From assembly GCA_012845835.1 (NCBI GenBank), contig JABAKD010000016.1:22435182-22499181 (forward strand): a stretch of 64,000 nt of DNA, written 5' to 3'. Made by a program: the position numbers and the translations under genes. How positions within the stretch are numbered: the stretch's first letter is position 1; the number at the start of each line of letters is the position of its first letter. Source of the stretch: Undaria pinnatifida. Its lineage: Eukaryota; Sar; Phaeophyceae; Laminariales; Alariaceae. Below the pieces are notes generated by a model, which saw only the letters and a program-made list of their open reading frames with translations, ran no database searches and was not told the DNA's origin. This document shows, one piece after another, positions 33,462 to 44,175 of this stretch.

Positions 33462-33755
33462 ACGCTGGTCGCCTCGGTGGCGTATCAGAATATCCTCGAG
33501 CCTGGTGTACGTCAGTTTCGTGAGTTCGATTGCCCCCGATTGCACATACGTGTAAATACGTGGGGACGTTTTTCTTGCGGACAAATTGACTTGCGGTAGG
33601 CACGAGAGCCTGAGTTAGCAACACTCGACGAACGATCCACTAGCAGTATTATTGCTGAACCCTATGCGCGCTGAAACATAGAGGCAACAACCGGGGGGAA
33701 GGGACGACACCGGTAACCACAGCTTGTCCAGAAGCTGAAGAATGGAAGTGTGCGA
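33462..33755 (+). mobile_element. tRNA-headed SINE-like element, family C, copy 6
   Basis: Sense copy: GGTCGCCTCGGTGGCGTATC, CGTGAGTTCGATTGCCCCCG, GACAAATTGACTTGCGGTAG, ACAACCGGGGGGAAGGGACG and CACAGCTTGTCCAGAAGCTG to GTGTGCGAAAAAA. Full length at about 290 bases, slightly diverged. Confidence 0.65.
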
Positions 33756-34011
33756 AAAAAGAGAAAAAAAATTATCGCTACGGAGATTTTACTTTCAAGC
33801 TTTCTAGAGCCGCCAACTGACGATCGCCCGCACTTCATTACTAATAAAAAAAGAAACGTGGTTGAGAACTATTCGATGCCATTTGGCCAGGGAAAAAAAC
33901 GCACATTCTCGCGATAAAAGTAAGGTGCGTACCGTAGTAGGTAGGGGGAATAATATCCTGCTACTGACCCCGGACCTGAGGTAGGGATGGAGGAGAAAGT
34001 GAAAGGTGAGT

Positions 34012-34296
34012 GCAAGCAGACAAATCTGCGAAGACCATCGGTTCCAACGTCTGGGTTATCAAAACACAAAATACGGAGAGTTTGTGGCGTGTAATGATGT
34101 GGTGTGTGTTCTTCACAATCAACGGATCTTTCCACCAAGCTACCTCCAACCAATGTTTGCCGTGATTCCTCAAACCGAGACGAGCTCTAAACTGCGATGC
34201 GATTCAGAGACACAATTTAATTTTGCACATCGCAAACAAAAGCGATTTGGCCATGCATGCGATTTTTTTTCGTTTTTTGTCTCACAAAGTCTGTGA
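34012..34296 (+). CDS. Exon-like ORF, unknown
   Basis: Frame reads FQRLGYQNTKYGEFVACNDV, then LQPMFAVIPQTETSSKL, and ends in a Phe-rich tail with a T-run that is probably not coding. The opposite strand also has an open frame. Weak support; no domain recognised. Confidence 0.2.
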   Translation, partial: ASRQICEDHRFQRLGYQNTKYGEFVACNDVVCVLHNQRIFPPSYLQPMFAVIPQTETSSKLRCDSETQFNFAHRKQKRFGHACDFFSFFVSQSL

Positions 34297-34594
34297 TTGA
34301 GATAATGGATATTTGCTGTGCTGATGTCGTTGGGTAGAAATAACGGTGACAACACGCCACACACAACAATCAACCGCAATGAGCACGCGCGAAAAAATAT
34401 GCATATGAAACCCAGCCCAGCGGACTATCATCATAGGCATTTTAGCGGTAAAACGATAAAGAAGAGACGAATACTAAAAAAGAGTACAAGGTACCAAAGA
34501 AACGAAAACAAATACTGGAGTATGCAAAGACAGAGGGATATAAGATGGCACGACCAAAATGAAAAACAAAGCACAACAGACAGCCAGCAACTGC

Positions 34595-34975
34595 CTTTTT
34601 TCCACATTTCTACTTTGCAGTTTCCAGCTCCTGGACTAGCCGTGGTCACAGGTGTCGTCTCTTTTCCCCCCCGGTTCTTTCCTTCGGTTATTTTTTTCAT
34701 AGGTTTCACCAATCCCAATACTGGTCGACATTTTATTGAGCGTTGCTAACTCGTGCCCTCGCTCTTTACGCAGACCACTTTATGCACAAGATTATCATTT
34801 TCATTTTTCATTATCATTTCATGCACAAGAAATATCAATTTATGCATGAGAAAATTGCTAGTGCATGAGTTAGTTTGTTCGAGGTTTCACCCCGGGGGAC
34901 TCGAACTCACGAAACTTACCCGAAATACCAGGCTCGAGGATAACCTGAGAGATACGCCACCTAACTGGGTTATGA
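34595..34975 (-). mobile_element. tRNA-headed SINE-like element, family C, copy 7
   Basis: On the minus strand the head reads TCTCTCAGGTTATCCTCGAG and box B GTGAGTTCGAGTCCCCCGGG. The region after box B is expanded by partial repeats of TTTCTTGTGCATGAAAT-like text. The body then continues to GTGACCACGGCTAGTCCAGG and AAGTAGAAATGTGG. Longest copy because of the internal repeats. Confidence 0.6.
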
Positions 34976-35039
34976 CGTAGCAACTCCCCCTCTCTTTTGT
35001 TAAAGACCTTAAATGTTTCCCTAAATATTTACTACCAGG

Positions 35040-36110
35040 TATGAACGTTGTGGTATGCTGGTTTGGTATTATCTTTACGAAAATTTCCGTGTTCATTATC
35101 ATCATGGCATCATCCGCGCGGGAGGGGGGTGGCGACTCACCGCTCTCCCTCGTCCCGTTTTCCCTGCCCCCCTCCCTCCTTCGTTCCTCCTCCCGCCTAT
35201 GGTACGAGGCTGACCTGCCCTCTACTCCGACGGGTTACCTCAACGACAAGAACCCCCCCCCCGAACCTTATTGACACTGTCATCCATAAGCAAGAAAGGA
35301 GGCACAAGGTGCCGAAGTCCGTCTTACAAGTGGTTTTTGGAAGCATGCAGTTCACCCTTCATGCGACTCGCCGAACATACCACTGCGCTTCTTGCTTGGT
35401 ACAAGCAATGTCTGCCTCGTTGGTGAAAACCTGACGTGCTCCCCCCCGGCGTAGATGGGATGCGAAAGTTTATGGCCATACGATTTCAGCCATGCACAAA
35501 TTGAGCACACCCCCCTCTTCCCCGTTGAAGAAAAAACAATCAACGGAAGAAGGAAAAAACCCTCTTCCTGCGTCGTCTCGCAGCCCCTCCCACCCCGCGT
35601 TTAGCCCTCCTGTTCGTGACCTAATCGGGTGGGTGGGTGGGAGATTGCGCCTGGTGCTGCCTCTCTACCCCCTATGCTCCTGCCGTCTATCTTCCCCTTA
35701 CTGCTGCTGCTGTCACTGATGCGTGGGCCCCACTTTCTCCTACCTCTCTGCCGATTATCGTGTTCGATCCTCGCTGCTGCTGTGTTGCCGCTGTTTTACG
35801 CTATTTTTGTTGAGATGCTCTTATTTCTTCTTCTTCCCCTCCACTGGAATTGCCCTTCCTCTCTACTACCCGGTTACTCCGATATTTAGTTTCCGTTCCG
35901 CCAAACCCATGACTATTCACACATTCTTACATTTCGGTCCCCTCTTCACAAAAGTTTGCGTGTTGATTAATATCATGGCGTTCTCCGAAGGGGCGGGAGG
36001 TGGAAACTGGGGGTTTTAACTTGTCCCATTTCTCCAGCTGCCCCTCTCCTCCCCCGTTCCCTCTCCCGGCTATTGTACGCGGCTGACCTTGCCTCTACTC
36101 CGAAAAAAAA
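35040..36110 (+). repeat. Direct repeat pair about 0.9 kb apart, pyrimidine-rich
   Basis: The segments near 35060-35235 and 35940-36105 align: TTCCGTGTTCATTATCATCA with TTGCGTGTTGATTAATATCA, then GGGAGGGGGGTGGCGACT-like text, a C-rich stretch and GAGGCTGACCTGCCCTCTAC with GCGGCTGACCTTGCCTCTAC. They lie just beyond the recombinase end of the decayed retroelement read on the minus strand. Such elements often end in split direct repeats, but this link is inferred. Confidence 0.45.
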
Positions 36111-36333
36111 CCGCAACAGCCAAAAGTCCGTTCATATGCTGCGTGCTATGCCTGCACCTACCGCCATTCTACCCCTGTCCATCTCGTCCCTTGACCCGGG
36201 GGTTTACTAGGCGCTCCTGTCCTTCCTATCAAATCTCTGGGCACTCAGAGAGGCTTTTCCATATTAAACCTCAATTACCCATTAACTCCACCCTCCCCCT
36301 GGCTCCCCTCGGCCTCAAGGCTACCACCCCTCT

Positions 36334-36525
36334 TCATCCCTGGTCTCCTTCGCCCTCTTTGAAGCGGATCTCCATGGTATCCGCTGTCTTCCTGCTTCCC
36401 GGTCCTATCTGCACCCCTTTCTCGAGGAAGTCCACGTCTCCCCTCCTCAAGCAGTATACGTCGTGCACCTTCCCCCCTCCCTCATTGAACAGGTCCGAGC
36501 CCCTTAACAGCAGTTGATGCGACAT
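36334..36525 (-). pseudogene. Tyrosine recombinase remnant (first Arg box)
   Basis: The frame contains LLLRGSDLFNEGGGKVHDVY and then LRRGDVDFLEKGVQIG. The RGSDLF segment corresponds to the first catalytic Arg box of tyrosine recombinases (typically R-x-S-E-L). The His-x-x-Arg and Tyr boxes should lie below 36.3 kb; that stretch is too decayed for me to place them. Assigned from this box and from its position after RT and RNase H. Confidence 0.45.
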
Positions 36526-37039
36526 GGTCAGTCCGATCTACCCGACCTTCCCCCCTACCCTCTACTTGCCGATACTCTCCTCCACAACTCTGATGCTCTC
36601 CCACATCAACGGTCTCCTTACCCGCGCCTGGTTCTCCGCCTCCGCATGCGCCTTTTTGGTTCCTTTCTTCACTGCCTTGATTCTAAAGTGCTGCAGCGGA
36701 AGTGATAACCCCCCCCCACTACTCGTGATAGACCTTAACCGCCGTCAACTTCCCCGTCACTGTCGCCTCCTTGTTCTTCCTTCCCGCGCAGCAGTATGGC
36801 ATAAACTCTGTCAGCGCATCCACCAACTCCCACTCGTCCATCTCCTTTCCCTACTAGTTTCCTTTCCCTCTCATGATCCTCCAGGTCACCCACATCTTCA
36901 TACTTTGCGCATACGTCCTTCGAGTAGTCTTTGCACTCGTTCAAGTGCGTAGCGGCGTGCAAAACCTTCGAAAACATATCGCTCTTTCCATTTTAAGTTC
37001 CTGGCCCTAGAACGGGACGGCGGGGCTTTCTTTGGTCAG

Positions 37040-37560
37040 CATAGATTGAATTTAAGATTCTTTCTACCTTGTTATCCCATACTTTAACACGTTGTCCAGG
37101 CCCCGCACGTGTTTTCCTGGAATCACCGTGCCCCTATCTGCTCCAAAGTCCCCAACGTCATCATCGCCCGTCCCGATCTCACTTTCCTCTTTCCCCCCTG
37201 ACAGGTATTTACCCGCTGAAATTCCAAAGTACTATCACGCTCCATCAGCACTTGCTCTCCCACCCTCGCCGGCCTTTCTCTTTTGATCACTATCAACGAG
37301 AACGCCGTCATCACCATCCACGGCAGCTTCAGAACATTGATGGATAAACGTTCACGCGCCCTCCATTCTTGCTCCTGATAGTTTCTACCTCGGTCAGGCT
37401 GTACCTCCAATACAACCTTTTCTCCGGGCACAACCCTCTACCTATTAGAATGATGCGTATGAAACCCTCGTCAGTCTGTGGGGCCGTGTTACTAACGGAA
37501 GAACGGCGCCGCTATCTCCTCTCCTATCCCCGCCAAGGTCGCCGTCAGGCATCACCTCCT
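37040..37560 (-). pseudogene. RNase H-like remnant
   Basis: The blocks LVTRPHRLTRVSYASF, then RLSINVLKLPWMVMTAF, QVLMERDSTLEF and PGKHVRGLDNVLKYGITR follow the usual order of the retroelement RNase H domain. In the family the first would read SDAS and the third RGDN. Here the first Asp is Tyr and the second motif is scrambled, so the catalytic carboxylates are lost. Stops follow at 37050-37060. Confidence 0.55.
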
Positions 37561-37629
37561 TCACTCTACGTTTGCCATGAACTCCTCCGTCGGATCCAGC
37601 ACCCTCCTTGCCTCTGCTGTCTTCCTGTC

Positions 37630-38727
37630 TATTCCCCATGCCCCGACCCCACCCCTTTTTCCAGCCCATTCAAATTCAGATTGCTCAGTTGCAGAAGCTG
37701 CGACACGAAATTCCTGCCTGGCCTGATCACGTACGCCACGATATGAAGTTTTCCTGCTAGCACGAGGACTTCCCTGTCCTGTTGCCTTGATATTCTCCTC
37801 CGGTCATTCGTCGAGCATCTCCCGTAGCTCGTTGATCTTCCACTCCGGCACGGATATCGTATTTTTCTCTCGTGTCTAGGTCCAAGCCCAGCACTTCTTG
37901 CCGGGTAGTCCAGTCCGTCACCTTCTTTCGTGACAGGAGAGGCTCCTCCCCCACCATCCTTTCCCTTTCCCTCTTGGTGACTCGGCCCCTGTGGCTGCGA
38001 CAGAGCTAGGCTTCTCCCTCCGTCGGCCTCCTTCTGCACCTCCACTGATACTGAATCGTCCATGAAGAACACTACCCAGGCGGGGTCCTTCTCCCTTACC
38101 CCCTTCACCTCCTCGATTATGCAGCCTTGCGGCAACGGCTCCACCGCTGCTCCCGTATGCCCCGCTATGGAGACATGTGCTGTGGCCTCCCTGCCTGCGG
38201 CTAGGATCGTCGCCGATGCCCTCGCCATCTGCCACTGTGCCTGCTGAATCTTGCTCGCGATCAACCCCCACCACCCTGGATTCCCCTTTCATCCAAACTG
38301 CAGTCAACCGTCGGTAGACTAAACCCTCGCAGCACGTACCCGAAGGTTGCCGCTGCGACGAGGTCCACTACCACCTCCCGAAAAGCACTCTTCACGTCGA
38401 TCTTCTGTGTCAGAATCCTCTATCCTGTCCTATTTGTTTCCCGCAGCCCCAGCACCTTCTCGGTACTCTGGCCCATCACCCCCGCCATGTGGCAGTCCAG
38501 AGTCTGGTCTCAATACGTCGTCTTATTAACCTCCCCTCACCCCGTGCCACTGGTTCGCCACTAAACGTCAAATCATGGACTATGCTTATTTTTCCTTTCT
38601 CTTCCACCTCTCTTACCGGATTCATCCGCCAACGTCGCGCTCTCCACGCCAGTTTAGGCGGCATCAAATTCTCTCTACTCTTCTTGACGCGGTCAACTGC
38701 GTTCTCCCACACCTTGGCAACGTGCAT
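37630..38727 (-). pseudogene. Reverse transcriptase remnant
   Basis: Block 38727-38476 has KGKISIVHDLTF, the strand before RT motif A. Motif A itself appears near 38370 as KIDVKSAFREV, with the catalytic Asp kept. The next blocks read LIASKIQQAQWQMARASATI and, near 38060, AWVVFFMDDSVSVEVQ, in which FMDD stands for the YxDD active site. After a frameshift come KVTDWTTRQEVLGLDLDT and, in the first frame again, EVLVLAGKLHIVAYVIRPGR. At least three frame changes separate these pieces. Both catalytic Asp pairs can still be read, but the gene cannot make one protein. Confidence 0.65.
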
Positions 38728-39599
38728 TCTGGTTCTGGTATGTTACCCGTATGCCAGCTCCAGTTCGAGGTTACCTCCATATCCTACGTCCACTGGCACA
38801 CCCACCCTCGCTACCTGTTCCAGCGGTGTGAACTTGTCGCCCTTGTATTGTTCCTCGATTTGTTTTTCACGCGCCCTATGTCAATATGTGGTGCGAGTAG
38901 CCCCCATCCCAACGTCTACACCATCTTCCCCACATCCCCACGTCCCCTGCTTTCCTTGGTAGCACATCTCGCCTATATTCTGCCACGTGCTCCAACAGTC
39001 GACCGCTCTCGTCTTCTTCTTTCCCGTCTTCCCCAGGCGCTCCATCTTACTCCTTCACTGAAGGACCGCATCCCGTTCATCTTTTTTGAACTCGTCGGGG
39101 GCCCCGTCGCTGCACTCTGCCCCCCCTCTCCGTGCATAGTCCTTTTTCACGCCCCACCCCTCCGCCCGCGTAGTCGACGGCCCCCCTTCCATGTGCGTGT
39201 GCGGCCCCTTTGCCACCCGCTCGCCCTCCAAGTTTCTTTGTGCACGGCCTTGTAGCCAGGCTGGCCCCCCACCTGGTCGTGTACGGCCCCGTTGCAGCGC
39301 ATTTCCCCGCGTGGCCAAGTTGCCACGCCATCCCCCCGCGTGGTCGTGTTTGACCCCGCTGCCGCCCCCTCCTCCCCCTTCTTCGCCCGGCCTGGTTGCC
39401 GCCCCCCCCCCCCCGGCCTGGTCGTGCCCCCCCCCACCCCGCCTTCCATTCTTTGCGCGGCCCTATTACCGCCTTACTCTCCGGCCGGGAGGTGTGCAGA
39501 ACCGTTTCCGCACCCCCCCCCGCCCCTTTCTTGGGCTGCCCTCCTTACTCACGAGTCGTTCTGGTAGAGGCAGAATTGTACACCCATGCCCAACCACCC

Positions 39600-40500
39600 G
39601 TATCGAAGTTAGGTGCTGGACGCAGCGCGTCGGTGACGGCGGTTTTTAAGGTCAACACGAGAAACGGTGGGGACGTGGTGTGCGCGGACAATGTCGTTCG
39701 TACGTCTCTGCCGGTCGGTGGCCAGTTCGCAATAGGCTAGGTGGTCGCGGGCCAGCCCCTGGTGTCCCACGACACCAGTGCGGTCGAAAACCGTCAGGAG
39801 GCGCCGTGGGAGTCTGCCCATGTGGACCTCGTTGGGCGCCAGACCCGTAGCCTTGCTGACGGAATTGTTGTTAGCAAATACGGCTTGGGGCAGACACAAG
39901 TCTCAGTCGTCTTGTCGCTCGTTGACGACCATAGCCAGCATTTGGACCATAGTGTGGTTTACCCGCTCAACGCCCCTGTTACAGTTGGGATGATGGGAGC
40001 TTGTAGCAAGCTTGTGTACGCCCAACAGCTGATATAAAGCTTGCGAAAGCTTGGAGCAGAACTGCAGTCCGCTGTCCGAGAGTATGGTGCGCGGGCAACC
40101 CCACAAGGGGATGTATTGGTTCACCAGGATATTTGGCTGTACCCTCCACGGTGAACTCAGCGGCAGTGATGGGGAACATGTCGGCCCCACGACTGAAGCA
40201 ATCGGCGAACAGCAGGATGTAGGTGTTGCCTCGATGTGTGACCGTGAGGGGGCCAATGTAGTCAACACTTGCGGCGACACCTGGATCTTCCGTTACGATT
40301 ATTGGCCAGCGGACAGTTCGCCGTGGGGTTTCCGCACTTGACACGTCAAGTAGTGGTTAAGCTACCACAGGGTGCACACATTCATGCCGATCCAACAATA
40401 AAACGGCTACAGCATGCGCAACGTGCGCGTGGCGCCAAGATAACAAGAGGCCGCTGAGTGACAAGCTTGCATGATCCAAAGGTGCATGAGCAGGGGGGCG
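39600..40500 (-). pseudogene. Ty3/gypsy-type integrase remnant
   Basis: On the minus strand, the zinc-binding segment lies at about 40490-40345. It reads MQACHSAASCYLGATRTLRM, then FYCWIGMN and NHYLTCQVRK, is broken by two TAG codons, and has Tyr at expected His and Cys positions. The integrase core follows: VDYIGPLTVTHRGNTYILLF, a frameshift, then TILSDSGLQFCSKL and GVERVNHTMVQML, so the D, D and E of the active site remain readable. A last block from 39899 reads ATGLAPNEVHMGRLPRRLL. Reverse transcriptase is not found above it. A dead fragment, perhaps inserted next to the DIRS-like fossil. Confidence 0.7.
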
Positions 40501-41250
40501 TAGATGCGATTAGGCTCGTCGTTTAGCAAGCAAGCAGCTCGCCCCACAGGGTTGGGTTTGTCAGACCTTGTTGGCGGCAGTGTTGGTTTACGGACGAGTA
40601 GGAGGATGTCGTCGTCGGTTGTATGTAGTCGACCCTCGCCAGCTCCTGGATGTTTGAGAGGGAGGGACGCTTGTGCAAGGGGTAGCACGTTTAAACGTCA
40701 GGCGGCAGGACCGATGGCCGGTCGATATATATGTAACGCATCATGGCGTGGCACGTCGGCTCGGCGTGCTGCTCGCGACTCCAATCGGCAGGCGAATAGC
40801 GCGTGAACCTCGCCTGGAAGATGGCCGAGGCACCCCGGCGGGCCCGAATCCATGTTCTACAGCGGTGGTGCATTACCGGCTGCTGTCGCTGTTCGTCATC
40901 GCGTCGTCGACGACGGAGGGGCTGGAGCGCCAAGCAAGGCAGAGATGGACACAGTCGTACTGGTGGTCGCGGCGGAGTCAGTCTCCTGTGTAAAACTCTT
41001 GATAGAGGAGTCGGCTGTGCGATGGGCGTCGCTGCAGTCAGGGCTTCTACAGAGCCCGTGCCGCTCCCGATGGATATGGCAAAAACTGAAGCGAAAACGG
41101 TGTCAGCAGAAGTCGAAATCGACCCGCGGCCGGTACAGCCTTGGGTTGTGGCAACGGAGGCAGAAACACGAGCGACGAACCTCCTTGAAGGAGCAGAAAG
41201 GCCGTCGATCCTTATACGTAGCTCGTGTGTGCGAGAATCGTGAAAGGCGG
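40500..41250. other. GC-rich DNA without a supported gene
   Basis: Both strands show long stop-poor frames (plus strand about 40803-41243; minus strand 40691-41518) with Arg/Ser/Ala-rich composition and no recognisable domain. This is where a gypsy reverse transcriptase would lie if the element were intact, but none of its motifs can be read. Confidence 0.4.
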
Positions 41251-41264
41251 TAGAGTTGAGAGGG

Positions 41265-41445
41265 AGCCCACTCAAGGCAGCATGTTCAGTGCCCACCCAA
41301 GACAGTGATTTCGGCGAGGGGCACGAGTCCACCCAGGGTAGTGCGTTCAGTGCGGGGCGCGAGCCCACCCAAGGTAGTGCGTTCAGTGCGGGGCAAGAAC
41401 CCACCCCAAGCAGTGCTCTCGGTGCGGGGCACAAGTCCACCGAAA
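41265..41445 (-). repeat. 36-base tandem repeat (12-residue unit)
   Basis: About four to five units of CACCCAAGGTAGTGCGTTCA plus GTGCGGGGCGCGAGC. On the minus strand one frame gives LAPRTERTTLGG repeated with small changes, and another gives a Pro/Ala/Leu repeat. The multiple of three and the lack of stops suggest it once was, or still is, coding, but I cannot choose the frame. Confidence 0.6.
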
Positions 41446-41892
41446 CCGATCCCTGGTATCGTCGAAGAGGGAGCACGCAGCTCGCCGGTCCGTGGGAGGT
41501 AGATACCGCTATCTCCAACAGGGTTGGTGCATGTCAACCCCACTCCGTAGCAGGCTCTGGCAAGCGGGTCAGAAAAATCGCGATGATGTTGGCGCTGCCT
41601 TTGCGGTACTCGAGCGTGCAGTCGAACGCGGTGAGGAACCCAAGCTACCGCTGGACTCGTGCACTGGGGGTCCCTATATTGACATTGGTCTCCTGTGTCT
41701 TGTGGCTGCGGATACGCGGAACTTTGTTCCCTACAGTCCTCTCGGGGGCGTTTAGGAGCCCGAACAATGCCGCCGGTCCACAAATTTAGAGACGTCCAGT
41801 GCCAATCCGAGCCGAGCGTTGTGCGACTGACGTACGCAAGTTTCATAGTGAACGAAACGCCGTCCGGCGTCACAGTACCCCCAACGAAACAG

Positions 41893-42395
41893 GGGCCCTG
41901 GTCTCACTGTCGCAAAAAGCTTCGGGAACGGCAGACGATGCCTCGCCGAGCCATTTTTTCCTTTCCCCTGGCATGGGTTGCTGGCCCCGGGACCATCTTC
42001 CCGGAGGTCAATGAACAACATTGGGTCCAGAGGGCTAAATGCAGGCAGAATCTTGTTGTTAGAGCTCAAAAGGTGATTTTTGCATGTCTGGATTCTGCGT
42101 GTATTTAGCGCAGGTGCCAGATAAAACGGCGTTTTGCTTCTTCTTGTCGCCAGCACCAGAGTAAAAGTTATGCACGCCTCGACCGGTGAGTCTGCGTGTG
42201 CTTGGACTAGGCGACGACATGATGAGCTCTACTGCTCGATGTTCTTGGAAAAGCCTGGTCTTTTCGGCCGTCATGTACAGCTCCGTGCATAAATATGGCA
42301 CGTATTCAACGGCAAACGACGAAGAGGACCACGTTGGAGAATAGGATGGGGGCTGCCAGAATAACACCACTTTGTCTGTGGAGTATTCGAGAGAA
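41893..42395 (-). pseudogene. NADAR (YbiA-like) domain gene, frameshifted
   Basis: From about 42389 the frame reads STDKVVLFWQPP, SSFAVEYVPYLCTELYMTAE, KTRLFQEHRAVELIMSSPSP, the loop RRLTGRGVHNF and TCAKYTQNPDMQK. After a one-base slip in an A-run near 42075 it continues in the next frame as NHLLSSNNKILPAFSPLDPM, and after a second slip as KWLGEASSAVPEAF. This order (E-h-M-x-A-E-K, GR-x-V, K-x-x-Q-N, hLL-x-T-G, LGE-x-L) is the NADAR pattern. Known members are hydrolases or glycosidases acting on ADP-ribosyl guanine or riboflavin intermediates. Two frameshifts make it a probable pseudogene. Confidence 0.6.
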
Positions 42396-42990
42396 GGGTC
42401 AAATGTCGTGTTGAAATTTGGGCCTGCAACGTCCCCGTCTGGGCACCCCAGGCCTCGGGAGCACGACGCGAATGAGAACCCTTGGTTTCTCGGCTCGAAT
42501 CTTCTTCGCTCGTTGGCGGGAAACACGATAATACACTCGAACTTAACCAGAAAAACGGATAAATCGACGGTGCCAACCCGTCGGTCGCCTCGTTGAGCAT
42601 TTGTGGGTCTGCAATGTCCCCTTTTGGGAACACCAGTCCTCGACTCTTTGGGCATGTAGTGTCCCCTTGCGGGAGCACCTGGCCTCGGGAGCAAGCTGCG
42701 AGTCCGAACCAGGGGTTTTTTGACTCGAGTTCTTCTCACTCGCTGGCGGAAAATTGTAAGAAGCCGCCCTCGCTGCACACGAAAAGAGTCCAACACCTGC
42801 GGTGCAAACCGGTCGGTAGCCTCGTTGGACATTTGGGTCTGTAATGCCCCCCAATGGGAACACCATTTCTCGCCAGTTCGGGCCTCTAGTGTCCACCTGA
42901 GAAACACCAGGCCTCGGCAACACGACGCGAGTCCGAAGCCACGGTTTCTCGCGTCGTGGCCTATTCGCTCTTTGGCGAATAATATCAAGA
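42395..42990 (-). repeat. Tandem array of about 230-245 bases, upstream of NADAR
   Basis: Three diverged units contain TGCAATGTCCCCTTTTGGGA, CACCTGGCCTCGGGAGCA, TTCTTCTCACTCGCTGGCGG and CGGTCGGTAGCCTCGTTGGA in the same order (starts near 42425, 42610 and 42840). A minus-strand frame of 309 codons stays open through the whole array and runs directly into the NADAR segment at 42389, so the array may have encoded an N-terminal repeat region. Confidence 0.55.
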
Positions 42991-43093
42991 AAAATACTCT
43001 AAATGCGCATGAAGGGGCAGGGGCTCTAAGCTGTTTCTGCTTGACGAGAGGCGCGGTTCTTCCGTAAATTTACTGGAATAGAGTCTAAGTTGG

Positions 43094-43393
43094 TCAGGCT
43101 GGAGGCCGTAACGTCACCACTGGCCGGTCGCGCAGGGTCGGATCTTCTTCCTGTGCCACTGGGGCAGTCGCAGCCTGAAACACGTGGGTTAGCTTGTTGA
43201 CGGACGTAGAAGGGTCAGTAGAACCTGTGGGCGTCTTCTCGAGCAGGACCCTGGCAGGTGGCAAAAAAGGTTTTACCCGAAGAGGCTCTGTTCCGGTAGG
43301 CCTTATGGACAAGGGAGACGAGTTAGCTGATCTTGTCGACTTGTCCTTGATGGAAGGAAGGACAGAGCGCCGGCTGTTATCGGGATCAAACAC
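43094..43393 (-). CDS. Ser/Thr/Pro-rich ORF
   Basis: A 99-codon frame, SIKDKSTRSANSSPLSIRPT and STDPSTSVNKLTHVFQAATA, with the composition of a disordered linker. It could be an exon of a GC-rich gene continuing up to 46.8 kb on the same strand. No domain recognised. Confidence 0.25.
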   Translation of the reverse strand: MFDPDNSRRSVLPSIKDKSTRSANSSPLSIRPTGTEPLRVKPFLPPARVLLEKTPTGSTDPSTSVNKLTHVFQAATAPVAQEEDPTLRDRPVVTLRPPA

Positions 43394-44175
43394 CGGATCG
43401 AGCCGCGCAAAATATGTTGGTGTTTAAATGTTGTCCTGCCCACACCCTAAACTGACGGTCACCTCGTGACCAGAAAAAGTGTTCGACGGTCGGCCGTCCC
43501 ACATCTCAAACCGACCGTCACCGCCTGGTCAAGGAGAAGGGGGTATGAACACGTTCTCGTAAAAGGCGACGCGCCGTCACAGCCGCAATATTGCTGCGCG
43601 ACGCGTACCTGGGGGAAAGCGCGAAAAGCGCAGTCTCTCTTGCCATGGGTGATGGGGGCGGCGTTCGGAGCGCGTACCCCCATTGCCGAGTATATGCCGC
43701 GGCTGAGAGAAGCAGCACTGGAAGCGCGGTTCCCTTCGCCAAACTCAGACCATAGCCGAAGGGAACGTCGTGGAAGCGCGCGATATCGCCGTCGAAAAAA
43801 AAAAAATTATAACACCTGGCTGGAGGGAACCACGCTCAAAGCGCTAGTTGCCGCCCCTAGTACTACGCCTCGAGAATCGGCCGCAGAAGGCTTAGGAGCC
43901 CGTGGGCGCTTGACGGAGGCAATCTGTGCTGCTTTTTGGACAGGTTAGCAACGTAACGCAAAAATCTTCTGAAACCAAAAGAGGTGCCCCCGACAGTGTT
44001 GTCGACGGTGCCGTACCGCCGTCGAGATGTCGATTGCCGTCACGGAATGTGCCAGGCTGGCGCGCGTGAGTATTTTCTCCCGGATTATGGGTGGCTCTAA
44101 AGCGAAATCAAGGAGCAGAAGGGGGGGCAGAAGCTGCGGGCAAGCGCGGGATACGACCATGGTGATCCGACGTGT

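Larger units (their letters stand above)
36100..39300 (-). mobile_element. Decayed tyrosine-recombinase retroelement (DIRS-like)
   Basis: Reading the minus strand from about 38.7 kb down, remnants appear in the order reverse transcriptase, RNase H, then tyrosine recombinase. That is the order of DIRS-type elements, which integrate by recombinase instead of a DDE integrase. Every domain is broken by stops and frameshifts and key residues are lost, so it is a fossil. The region above 38.8 kb is a C-rich leader with a purine-rich minus strand. DIRS-like is my reading from domain order; a crypton-like fusion is less likely because a reverse transcriptase is present. Confidence 0.6.

Noticed and set aside
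39147..39600. Overlapping frames on both strands in the C-run region
   Set aside because: Composition is dictated by C-runs; no order shared with known domains.
40803..41243. 146-codon plus-strand frame, and the 275-codon frame opposite it
   Set aside because: GC-rich and low-stop on both strands, Arg/Ala/Ser-rich, no motif; looked for reverse transcriptase or RNase H there and found none.
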